Below, piece after piece: positions 1 through 5,018 of a stretch of 5,018 nucleotides of DNA (positions are counted from its first letter, which is position 1; every line of letters starts with the position of its first letter). The notes under the pieces were generated by a model. That model searched no databases and had not been told where the DNA came from. It worked only from the letters and a program-made list of their open reading frames with translations. The DNA lies in NCBI GenBank assembly GCA_030147425.1, contig JASKZW010000156.1, positions 1 through 5,018 of the forward strand, in the 5' to 3' direction. A program made the position numbers and the translations under genes. This DNA is from Tissierellales bacterium (GTDB taxonomy: Bacteria > Bacillota_A > Clostridia > Tissierellales > JASKZW01).

Positions 1-26
1 TAATGAATAACTTCAAAAAAGTTGCC

Positions 27-32
27 TATAAT
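27..32 (+). promoter_or_regulatory. Possible upstream -10 box (TATAAT)
   Basis: A perfect TATAAT hexamer is present. At 16-18 bp spacing the -35 region is poor: the best fit is TGAATA at 4-9, which matches TTGACA at 3 of 6 positions. A 5-bp inverted repeat, AACTT (9-13) and AAGTT (19-23), sits just upstream and could be an activator or repressor site or chance. If used, transcription would begin near 39. The transcript would then carry the whole leader hairpin and the small leader ORF. The missing -35 keeps confidence low. Confidence 0.3.
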
Positions 33-54
33 AGATATAGAGAGGGAGAAGTAG

Positions 55-141
55 ATGTTCTTTCTCGTTATGTATAGACAGAGGGCTATCCCTTTGCTAT
101 ACAGAGAACAACTTGTACATTCAAAAGAAAATACGTGCTAG
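55..141 (+). CDS. Possible 28-codon leader peptide ORF
   Basis: An ATG at 55 opens a 28-codon frame ending at TAG (139-141). The peptide begins MFFLVMYRQRAIPLLYR and ends with Cys. A Shine-Dalgarno-like GGGAG (44-48) lies 6 bases before the ATG, a plausible distance. The frame ends 28 bases before the ATG of the large surface-protein gene, and the strong leader hairpin (62-108) lies wholly inside it. It would only be translated from a transcript starting upstream of about 44, such as from the TATAAT at 27-32. It resembles no leader peptide I recognise. Short frames of this length arise often by chance, so it may not be a gene. What supports it is the combination of a ribosome binding site, hairpin overlap and position. 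Confidence 0.25.
   Translation: MFFLVMYRQRAIPLLYREQLVHSKENTC
62..108 (+). promoter_or_regulatory. Leader inverted repeat / RNA hairpin
   Basis: The arms pair as follows: TTCTC (62-66) with GAGAA (104-108), TGTATAG (71-77) with CTATACA (97-103), and CAGAGGG (79-85) with CCCTTTG (90-96). The loop is CTAT (86-89). This gives 19 base pairs including one G-U, interrupted only by GTTA (67-70) and A78 on the 5' side. No T-run follows, so it is not a standard intrinsic terminator. It could be a 5'-UTR stem that stabilises the long mRNA or regulates translation, or a DNA operator, since it covers the -35/-10 candidate at 75-103. It does not obviously mask the ribosome binding site at 155-161. Confidence 0.55.
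75..103 (+). promoter_or_regulatory. Predicted sigma-A-type extended -10 promoter
   Basis: TAGACA at 75-80 matches the TTGACA -35 box at 5 of 6 positions. After an exact 17-bp spacer comes TATACA at 98-103, matching the -10 box at 4 of 6 positions. A TG dinucleotide at 95-96, one base before the hexamer, makes it an extended -10 element. Transcription would start near 110, giving a leader of about 60 nt before the ATG at 170. The elements lie within the two arms of the inverted repeat at 62-108, so a protein bound to that palindrome would block this promoter. The match may also be partly a by-product of the palindrome. Confidence 0.45.
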
Positions 142-154
142 ATATGGCACACAT

Positions 155-161
155 AGGAGGT
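155..161 (+). promoter_or_regulatory. Ribosome binding site for the surface-protein gene
   Basis: AGGAGGT is a near-perfect complement to the Bacillota 16S rRNA 3' end. It ends 8 bases before the ATG at 170 (9 bases counted from AGGAGG). This fixes the start codon: no other in-frame ATG nearby has a comparable site, and the start is followed directly by a signal peptide. Confidence 0.9.
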
Positions 162-169
162 AATTAAAT

Positions 170-289
170 ATGGCGCATAATTTCAAATCAGCTCCTGTCC
201 GATTTGCAGTAACGTTGTCTATGGCAATGTTATTGTTCGTGACATCATTCATTGCACCACTGTTCCAAGTGTTAACAGTAAAAGCTGCA
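170..289 (+). other. Sec signal peptide (residues 1-40)
   Basis: A short basic N-region (MAHNFKSAPVR, with Lys6 and Arg11) is followed by a hydrophobic core from about residue 12 to 37, rich in Val, Leu, Met, Phe and Ala. The probable cleavage region is VKAAK, after Ala39 or Ala40. The mature protein then begins with a polar stretch starting KPENSPADE. There is no YSIRK-type motif and no lipobox Cys, so this looks like an ordinary signal peptidase I substrate. Confidence 0.88.
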
Positions 290-3200
290 AAACCTGAAAA
301 CTCACCAGCTGATGAGTTTTTTCCAGACTTTCAAGAACTAGCGGATGCAAGCGGATGGGACAAGGCAACCATGATTGACAAAGATAATGACGCTACAATT
401 GACAAGGGGTACAAATTCCTTGCTCGTATGACGAAAGAAACGCAAGTAACTACGGGCGGAATCGGCTTAATGAAGTATAAATACAACCCTCATTACGCAA
501 GAGAAGGTTTAAGTAACTACGAAGACAACGTTGTTTATGCTTATCCTTTAAAGAAAAATAACCCTGGAGGAGTATGGGCAAAGTACACAAACGTAGGGAC
601 GTATGAAGGACAACCGATCGACGTAAAAGTAACAATTGATGGTTGGGAAGAAACTCCTTATAAGAAAGGTGAAAACTACAAACCGTACCATCCAAACCCT
701 ATCTTTGGAGGAACGCTCAAACCTGAACACTTAAAAGCGTTACAAGATAATGGGGCTAAACTTGAAAACGGGAAAATCGTTACGAAATCAGGCGAAGAAA
801 CAATCACATGGACGAAATTACCAGGCGGTGACTTAAAGGCATCAACAGGAATGATAATTAAAGGTGTTCCTGGACAAGAAAATAACCCAAAAGTAAATGA
901 AGCGTTCTACGTGAATGGTTATAGTGACCAGCGTTATGAGCCAATGGTGTATTTCCATAAGAAACAAATGGGAATCAACATTGGTGGAATTGATGCACAT
1001 ATTACGTATCAATTCTTAAAAGCAGGGACAGAAGAACCGATTGATGTTCAAGGGGTATTCACTTTCGCAGACTTAGATAGTATGCAAGGTTTAAAGATTT
1101 ATGAAGACCCTACAAAATTCGAAGATTTCTTCTTACACTCAAAAACAGATATTATGTATCAAGAGTTAGGTGATGGTGTTGTATTTGCGACAGGTGATAA
1201 CGCAACAGAACCTGATGATGAAAAAGCAATGGTCACATTCACGTATGGACCAACATCTGAAGTAAAGTTCACTTATTATCAAAAAGGTTTCACAGAAGAT
1301 TGGCATCCAGCATATGCGGATATTAACCAAGGACCTGCATACTTTGAATTTATTGCAGAAAAACCAGTTAAAACAAAATTAGACAACCCTGTCAAAAAAA
1401 TCGTTTGGTTTGATGAAGAATTAAACCAAGAAAAAAGAGAAGACAGAAAACGATTAGAGAAGACAGATGAAGTTGTAAAATACAGTGTTCGTGCAGACAT
1501 TCCGAACGAAGGACCTAAAACAAAGTACAGCAAGTTTATCTTTGAAGATACACTTGATGACCGTTTAGAGTTCGCAAACAAAGAATTAAAAGTTTACACT
1601 GCAATGAAAGATGCTGCAGGAAAACGTATTGAATTAACAGACCACTTTGATATTCATTTCGGAGATAATACAGTAACAGCACAAGCAGATAAAAAATTAC
1701 TCGTTAACACAAGTGATTTTAAAGACCACTTCTACGGACAATCTCTTTTCTTTGAGTTTGAAGTAAAAGTAAAAGAAGGGGTAATTCTCCCAGGTGGCGG
1801 AGTAGTGACTATTCCTAACATCGCTACAATCGAAAACGATAAAGAGAAAAAAGAATCTAATGAAGTAAATATTGTCGTGGAAGACCCTGAACCGATTGCT
1901 AATATCGAAACATTAAAAACAGTAAATAAAAAAGAACATGCTTATCTTGTGAATAAAGAAGAAGTATTCACTTACGATTTAGTAACTAAAAACAAAGACA
2001 TGTTCGAGAAACCTTTACCAAAAGCAAAAGAACTCCTTATTAAAGACGAGTTCACAGAAGGTGTTGAAGGTGTTAAAGAAATCAAAGCAACATTAACACC
2101 AATCACTTTAGAGGATAAAAAACCTGTAAAGGGAGAACCTAAAGATATTTCAAATGACTTTAAGTTCTTAGAAGATAAAAAAGGACTTGAAGGAGTAGTT
2201 ACTATTCCAGCAGGTTCAGTAGGTTACATCATTGAAACAACATTTGATGCACAACTTACAAAGAAAGACATCGACCGTACTATTGAAAAGAATAATAATG
2301 AGATTCCAAATAACTACTTCGCAATTGATAAAAATGTGTACGAAGATAAGAAAATCTCTGACAAAGAAAAAGAAGATAAGAAATTCAAATCAACATCTAA
2401 TACGGTACATGTATCAGTTTTAGAAGTAGAAAAGAAAGTTGAAGGTACAGACTTACACGAAGTTGTAAACCGTGAAGACGACTTCAACTATACAATTCGC
2501 ACACCGATTTTACAGAATGCTAACCGCATTGTTGTAAAAGATAAAATCGACGATGCTCTTGCGGTGAATATCGAAAACTCTAAAGTTATTTTCGAAGTTC
2601 CAACAGGTGTTGAAGGTCGTACACAAGAATTAGAATCAATCAAACCAGTGCTTGATGAAGAAACAAACACTGTAACAGTAGTTCTTGAACGAGATAAGTT
2701 GAACGAGAGTGAAATCGAGCAACTCGAAGGGGCAACAATGGTTGTTCACATCAACGCTAAAATCAAAGAAACTGCTGATTTAACAGATTATCCAAAAGAA
2801 TTAATTGGCAACAAAGCAAAAGTTCAGATTGATGATAACCGTGAGGTTGAAACAAACGAAGTTAAAGTAGGAGAAACTGGTGTCAAGAAAACAGTTGAAG
2901 GTAAGAAACACTTTGACTTAGCGAATAAAGAAGACACATTCACTTACGAAATCACAACAAAAGTTCCTAACAAAGCTGAAAGTTTCGAACTCTACGACTT
3001 ATTAGAGCCAGTGCTTGAAGCGAAAAAAGCTGAATTACACGACCATGAAGGAAGTGTGATTAAAGGAGCTGCGGTTATTACTAAAGATAACCCACGTGAA
3101 GTAACTGCAAAATTAGATAAAAAACAATTAGAAAAATACAACGGTAAAGAAGTAACACTCATTATCGAAGCAGGACTTTTACCAAGTTCAGATATTAGTG

Positions 3201-5018
3201 TTTACAAAGACAACTTGATTCCAAACGAATCGGTCTTAAAAACAAAAATCAAAGGAAAAGAACAGATTACAACTTCTAATAAAGTTACTGTTCGTCCAGC
3301 AGACGTTGTTAAGAAAACGGTAAATGGAAAGATTGCTGAAAAACTCTCAACTTTACATGACCCGTTTGTATATGAAATTGAAACAGTAGTACCATCAGGA
3401 GTGAAAAACAAGATTACTATCACTGATAGTCTTGAAGGAGTTCTTGAACTCGCAGGGAATAAAGGTGACATGAAACTTGTGACAGCTGAAGGAAACAAAG
3501 TAGAGTTTGTTGACCAAACGAAAGGAAATGATGTACAAATCATTATTCCTGATGCAGCTAAATTACAAGGAAAAACACTTATTTTCTCATTCCATGCGAA
3601 AGTGAAGAATGACATTTCATTCAAAGATGTCAAGGATGCACACAAGAACGGAAAAATTCCGAATATCGCTAAAGTATCTTATGACGATGGAGAAGAAAAC
3701 TCATCTAACAAAGTTACAGTAGAGCCACGTAAACTTGAAAAATTAGTAGAAAATGATGTTGAACATGAAGTGAATTCAAGTGAGGACGGTTCTTCATTTG
3801 TTTACACAATCACAACAGACATCCCTACTACACACGTAGATGACAGCGGAAAAGTTGTAAAAGTAAGCGGCTTTATTATCGAAGATAAATTAGAGCCAGT
3901 GCTTGAACTTTCAGGAACACCTTCTATCAAAGTAAAAGGACACACTTCAAAAGACAATGATGTTTCTATTGAAGGAAACACAGTTAAGTTTTCTGCAAGT
4001 AAAGAGTTCTTAGAAAAGCACAAAGGAAAAGAAATTGTATTAACAATTCCAGCGAAAGTTAAAGAAGGTGCAGATTTATCACCATACAAGAATGGTATTC
4101 CGAACAAAGCGTATATCTACACTAACGGACAACCTGATGGTGAAACAAACGATACAAAAGTACATGTTAACGCACCAACAAAGGCAGTAAACGGCGTTGA
4201 ACACTATGTAGTAGCATCAGAAGATGAAGTATTCGAGTACACTATCGACTTTGATGTACCAACAGGTGTTTCAAATATCGTTATTACAGACGAGCTTGTA
4301 AAAGAGCTTGAAGTAGTACAAGATACTGAAGAACAGAAAGTGGTACTCAAAGAAGGAAATAACACAATTGCATCTGACATTGAAGTGAATGGCAATAAAG
4401 TTATCGTTAAGCCACAAAAAGAAGAGTATGCGAAAATCAATGGCTCGACAATTACGTTACACGTTCATGCAAAAATCAAAAAAGGTGCAGATATTACTGT
4501 CTACGAAAATAACTTTGTACCAAACAAAGCTACTGTTGAATTAGTTAAGACAGAAGAAAAAGACGGTAAAAAAGTTGATACACCAATTAAATTAGAAACA
4601 AACGAAGTTACAGTTACAACAAACACACCAGTGAAAAAAGTAAACGGAAAAGATTCAGAAGTTCTCGGTGACGAGAAAGAAGAGTTTGTTTACGAAATCG
4701 ACTATAAAGTTCCTTCAAATTCAAAAGAAGTAATCTTCAAAGACGAATTAAAGAAAGAACTTGAAGTAGTTGAAGAACCAGTAATCAAACACGGTAAAGA
4801 AGTTGTTAAATCAACAGTAACTGTTGAAGATAACGTAGTAACAGCTAAAACACTTGAAGGTGAAGCGAAACGTTTAGACGGTGAAGTAATCACATTAGTG
4901 ATTAAAGCAAAAGTAAAAGCAGGAGCAAACCTCGATGTCTATGACAACAGTCAAGTACCAAACGAAGCAACTGTTCAAGTAGATGATAACCCTGCGGTTA
5001 AATCGAACGAAGTAACTG
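170..5018 (+). CDS. Giant isopeptide-forming surface adhesin (5' part)
   Basis: The frame is open from the ATG at 170 to the window edge: 1616 complete codons plus one base, with no stop. In order it encodes a signal peptide (residues 1 to about 40), a unique N-terminal region (about 41-398), and eight diverged modules (399-1616 and beyond). Each module has a Lys, Tyr, Asp and Asn in the order expected for CnaA-type / fimbrial D2-type isopeptide domains. Known members of this family are secreted Gram-positive surface fibres or pilin-like adhesins held to the wall by a C-terminal sorting signal. That end is not in the window, so sortase anchoring is inferred. The translated part contains no Cys, which excludes a thioester head, and its six Trp are all at or before residue 413. 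Lys and Glu are abundant. The ligand is unknown and I assign no gene symbol. The gene has its own ribosome binding site and probably its own promoter. The call of secreted isopeptide-domain protein is firm; adhesin is the likely but unproven role. Confidence 0.93.
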   Translation, partial: MAHNFKSAPVRFAVTLSMAMLLFVTSFIAPLFQVLTVKAAKPENSPADEFFPDFQELADASGWDKATMIDKDNDATIDKGYKFLARMTKETQVTTGGIGLMKYKYNPHYAREGLSNYEDNVVYAYPLKKNNPGGVWAKYTNVGTYEGQPIDVKVTIDGWEETPYKKGENYKPYHPNPIFGGTLKPEHLKALQDNGAKLENGKIVTKSGEETITWTKLPGGDLKASTGMIIKGVPGQENNPKVNEAFYVNGYSDQRYEPMVYFHKKQMGINIGGIDAHITYQFLKAGTEEPIDVQGVFTFADLDSMQGLKIYEDPTKFEDFFLHSKTDIMYQELGDGVVFATGDNATEPDDEKAMVTFTYGPTSEVKFTYYQKGFTEDWHPAYADINQGPAYFEFIAEKPVKTKLDNPVKKIVWFDEELNQEKREDRKRLEKTDEVVKYSVRADIPNEGPKTKYSKFIFEDTLDDRLEFANKELKVYTAMKDAAGKRIELTDHFDIHFGDNTVTAQADKKLLVNTSDFKDHFYGQSLFFEFEVKVKEGVILPGGGVVTIPNIATIENDKEKKESNEVNIVVEDPEPIANIETLKTVNKKEHAYLVNKEEVFTYDLVTKNKDMFEKPLPKAKELLIKDEFTEGVEGVKEIKATLTPITLEDKKPVKGEPKDISNDFKFLEDKKGLEGVVTIPAGSVGYIIETTFDAQLTKKDIDRTIEKNNNEIPNNYFAIDKNVYEDKKISDKEKEDKKFKSTSNTVHVSVLEVEKKVEGTDLHEVVNREDDFNYTIRTPILQNANRIVVKDKIDDALAVNIENSKVIFEVPTGVEGRTQELESIKPVLDEETNTVTVVLERDKLNESEIEQLEGATMVVHINAKIKETADLTDYPKELIGNKAKVQIDDNREVETNEVKVGETGVKKTVEGKKHFDLANKEDTFTYEITTKVPNKAESFELYDLLEPVLEAKKAELHDHEGSVIKGAAVITKDNPREVTAKLDKKQLEKYNGKEVTLIIEAGLLPSSDISVYKDNLIPNESVLKTKIKGKEQITTSNKVTVRPADVVKKTVNGKIAEKLSTLHDPFVYEIETVVPSGVKNKITITDSLEGVLELAGNKGDMKLVTAEGNKVEFVDQTKGNDVQIIIPDAAKLQGKTLIFSFHAKVKNDISFKDVKDAHKNGKIPNIAKVSYDDGEENSSNKVTVEPRKLEKLVENDVEHEVNSSEDGSSFVYTITTDIPTTHVDDSGKVVKVSGFIIEDKLEPVLELSGTPSIKVKGHTSKDNDVSIEGNTVKFSASKEFLEKHKGKEIVLTIPAKVKEGADLSPYKNGIPNKAYIYTNGQPDGETNDTKVHVNAPTKAVNGVEHYVVASEDEVFEYTIDFDVPTGVSNIVITDELVKELEVVQDTEEQKVVLKEGNNTIASDIEVNGNKVIVKPQKEEYAKINGSTITLHVHAKIKKGADITVYENNFVPNKATVELVKTEEKDGKKVDTPIKLETNEVTVTTNTPVKKVNGKDSEVLGDEKEEFVYEIDYKVPSNSKEVIFKDELKKELEVVEEPVIKHGKEVVKSTVTVEDNVVTAKTLEGEAKRLDGEVITLVIKAKVKAGANLDVYDNSQVPNEATVQVDDNPAVKSNEVT
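290..1363 (+). other. N-terminal non-repeat region, likely adhesive head
   Basis: Residues 41-398 do not resemble the downstream modules. They contain five of the six Trp residues (63, 136, 159, 214, 378) and are rich in Tyr, Gly and Phe, as expected for compact beta-rich folds. Two stretches stand out: NVGTYEGQPIDVKVTIDGW at 141-159, and a segment from about 278 to 307 ending FTFADLDSMQG (Asp301, Asp303, Gln306). From memory, similar stretches occur at the N-termini of large Bacillota surface proteins annotated as isopeptide-forming fimbrial proteins. The position, distal to a repeat stalk, suggests ligand binding. The ligand and exact fold cannot be read from sequence. With no Cys it cannot be a thioester domain. 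Confidence 0.6.
1364..1879 (+). repeat. Isopeptide module 1 (residues 399-570)
   Basis: The candidate cross-link residues are Lys410 (in KKIV), Asp460 (in FEDTL) and Asn550 (in IPNIA), with Tyr438 in the first strand. Lys-to-Asp spacing is 50 and Asp-to-Asn 90, the longest overall of the eight. The extra length before the Asp includes a charged segment at about 416-434, and another insertion lies around the glycine-rich LPGGGVV turn just before IPNIA. The module carries the last Trp of the translated region (413). It is the most diverged copy and joins directly to the N-terminal region. Confidence 0.75.
1880..2419 (+). repeat. Isopeptide module 2 (residues 571-750)
   Basis: The candidate residues are Lys583 (in LKTV), Asp626 (in IKDEF) and Asn714 (in IPNNYFA). 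Spacings are 43 and 88. It is the longest module, about 180 residues. The usual IPNxA strand has become IPNNYFAI with a second Asn at 715, so the bonding Asn could be either. A highly charged Lys/Glu/Asp stretch (about 720-740) separates it from the closing strand TSNTVHVSV. Confidence 0.75.
2420..2869 (+). repeat. Isopeptide module 3 (residues 751-900)
   Basis: The candidate residues are Lys755 (in EKKV), Asp791 (in VKDKI) and Asn881 (in LIGNKA). Spacings are 36 and 90. It is the only copy with Gly rather than Pro before the Asn. It shows the stalk signature AKIKETADL before that strand and closes with ETNEVKV. Its C-terminal end, VQIDDNREVETNEV, resembles that of module 8 more than that of its neighbours. 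Confidence 0.82.
2870..3292 (+). repeat. Isopeptide module 4 (residues 901-1041)
   Basis: The candidate residues are Lys907 (in VKKTVEGK), Tyr926 (in FTYEI), Asp943 (in LYDLLEP) and Asn1019 (in LIPNES). Spacings are 36 and 76. The strand before the Asn reads IIEAGLLPSSDISVY, so the usual AK[IV]K pattern is altered to AGLL. It closes with TSNKVTV. The DNA coding LLEPVLE shares an exact 19-nt stretch with module 6. Confidence 0.83.
3001..3019 (+). repeat. 19-nt intragenic direct repeat, copy 1
   Basis: The sequence attagagccagtgcttgaa is identical at 3001-3019 (module 4) and 3889-3907 (module 6). It codes for LEPVLE just after the conserved Asp. A shorter related stretch, ccagtgcttga, occurs at 2646-2656 in module 3 at a different place in the fold. 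The surrounding module DNA is much more diverged. Confidence 0.9.
3293..3721 (+). repeat. Isopeptide module 5 (residues 1042-1184)
   Basis: The candidate residues are Lys1049 (in VKKTVNGK), Asp1086 (in ITDSL) and Asn1165 (in IPNIA). Spacings are 37 and 79. The first strand is FVYEI, followed by VVPSGV. The pre-Asn strand, FSFHAKVKNDISF, is close to the common AKVK pattern. It closes with SSNKVTV. The opening is nearly identical in protein to that of module 4. Confidence 0.85.
3722..4168 (+). repeat. Isopeptide module 6 (residues 1185-1333)
   Basis: The candidate residues are Lys1191 (in EKLV), Asp1239 (in IIEDKLEP) and Asn1312 (in IPNKA). Spacings are 48 and 73. The longer first spacing comes from an inserted polar loop (TTHVDDSGKVVKVSG) between the FVYTITTDIP strand and the Asp strand. 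The pre-Asn strand is IPAKVKEGADL. It closes with ETNDTKVHV. Confidence 0.83.
3889..3907 (+). repeat. 19-nt intragenic direct repeat, copy 2
   Basis: This is identical to 3001-3019 and codes the same LEPVLE peptide after the conserved Asp of module 6. The copies are 888 bases apart, a multiple of three spanning two module lengths. That fits homologous positions in modules 4 and 6. Confidence 0.9.
4169..4615 (+). repeat. Isopeptide module 7 (residues 1334-1482)
   Basis: The candidate residues are Lys1338 (in TKAVNG), Asp1374 (in ITDEL) and Asn1452 (in VPNKA). Spacings are 36 and 78. There is only one Lys at the start, whereas most copies have two, which singles out the position two before the Val as the bonding residue. 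The pre-Asn strand is VHAKIKKGADI. A charged loop (KTEEKDGKKVD) lengthens the hairpin before the closing ETNEVTV. Confidence 0.85.
4616..5018 (+). repeat. Isopeptide module 8 (residue 1483 to window edge)
   Basis: The candidate residues are Lys1489 (in VKKVNGK), Asp1525 (in FKDEL) and Asn1598 (in VPNEA). Spacings are 36 and 73. The first strand is FVYEIDYKVP and the pre-Asn strand is IKAKVKAGANL. The window stops inside the closing SNEVT strand, so the module is essentially complete. No proline-rich wall spacer or LPXTG-type motif has appeared, so more modules probably follow. Confidence 0.85.

Noticed and set aside
1..10. TAATGAATAA as the end of an upstream gene
   Set aside because: Several stop triplets are present, but no coding sequence before them is in the window to support a call.
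62..108. Leader hairpin as a rho-independent terminator of an upstream gene
   Set aside because: The 3' arm is followed by CAACTTGTACATT rather than a T-run, and no upstream coding sequence is visible in the window.
144..167. Seven-codon ORF (MAHIGGN) whose start resembles the real start (ATGGCACACA versus ATGGCGCATA)
   Set aside because: It has no ribosome binding site of its own and runs through the AGGAGGT. The resemblance is short and probably coincidental.
290..1363. Thioester adhesive domain in the head
   Set aside because: Such domains need a Cys, and there is none in the translated protein.
1394..1400. Run of seven A's at the Lys409-Lys410 codons as a phase-variation tract
   Set aside because: It is only slightly longer than many six-A runs expected in a Lys-rich gene and simply encodes the conserved lysines. 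There is no sign of frame loss.
2232..2423. 63-codon plus-strand frame inside module 2
   Set aside because: It is out of frame within the large gene. Its Lys/Gln/Ile/Met-rich product reflects shifted reading of the Lys/Glu-rich region, with no good ribosome binding site seen.
3202..3645. 147-codon open frame on the minus strand
   Set aside because: It lies wholly opposite the conserved modules of the large gene. Its Ser/Thr/Phe/Val-rich protein is what the complement of Lys/Glu/Asp/Asn codons gives, and it has no domain I recognise.
450..4893. Other minus-strand open frames (450-695, 548-730, 1279-1581, 2488-2670, 3802-4107, 4204-4440, 4702-4893)
   Set aside because: All are antisense to the large gene, with the same low-complexity Ser/Thr/Phe-rich composition. 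Those opposite the modules recur at similar module positions because the sense strand is repetitive.

Overview
The window holds essentially one gene: the 5' part of a very large secreted surface protein, running rightward from the ATG at 170 and still open at the right edge (1616 complete codons, no in-frame stop). The AT-rich sequence, Lys/Glu-rich coding, consensus AGGAGGT ribosome binding site and Gram-positive-type adhesin architecture point to a low-GC Bacillota (Bacillus/Listeria/Enterococcus type). I cannot name the species, nor say whether the locus is chromosomal or plasmid-borne.

Layout. Positions 1-169 are a leader without a clear long gene. It holds a well-formed extended -10 promoter candidate (75-103), a weaker TATAAT candidate (27-32), a 19-bp-paired interrupted hairpin (62-108) that covers the first promoter, and a possible 28-codon leader ORF (55-141). 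Positions 170-289 encode a Sec signal peptide. Positions 290-1363 encode a non-repetitive N-terminal region of about 358 residues that looks like the adhesive head of Gram-positive surface proteins. Positions 1364-5018 encode eight consecutive divergent modules of about 140-180 residues, the eighth reaching the window edge almost complete.

How it works together. Every one of the eight modules keeps a Lys near its start, a Tyr about 19-28 residues later, an Asp in an [I/V/F/Y]-x-D-x-[L/I/F]-like strand and an Asn in a [I/V]PN-like strand near its end. This Lys/Asp/Asn set is what CnaA-type (fimbrial D2 type) domains use to form an intramolecular Lys-Asn isopeptide bond. The reading is an exported adhesin with a globular head on a long, covalently stiffened, cysteine-free stalk. 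It presumably continues into more modules and a cell-wall anchor beyond the window. No tRNA, rRNA, CRISPR array, insertion sequence or second convincing long gene was seen. The most unusual points are the complete conservation of the isopeptide residues across otherwise diverged modules, and the structured leader upstream of the gene.
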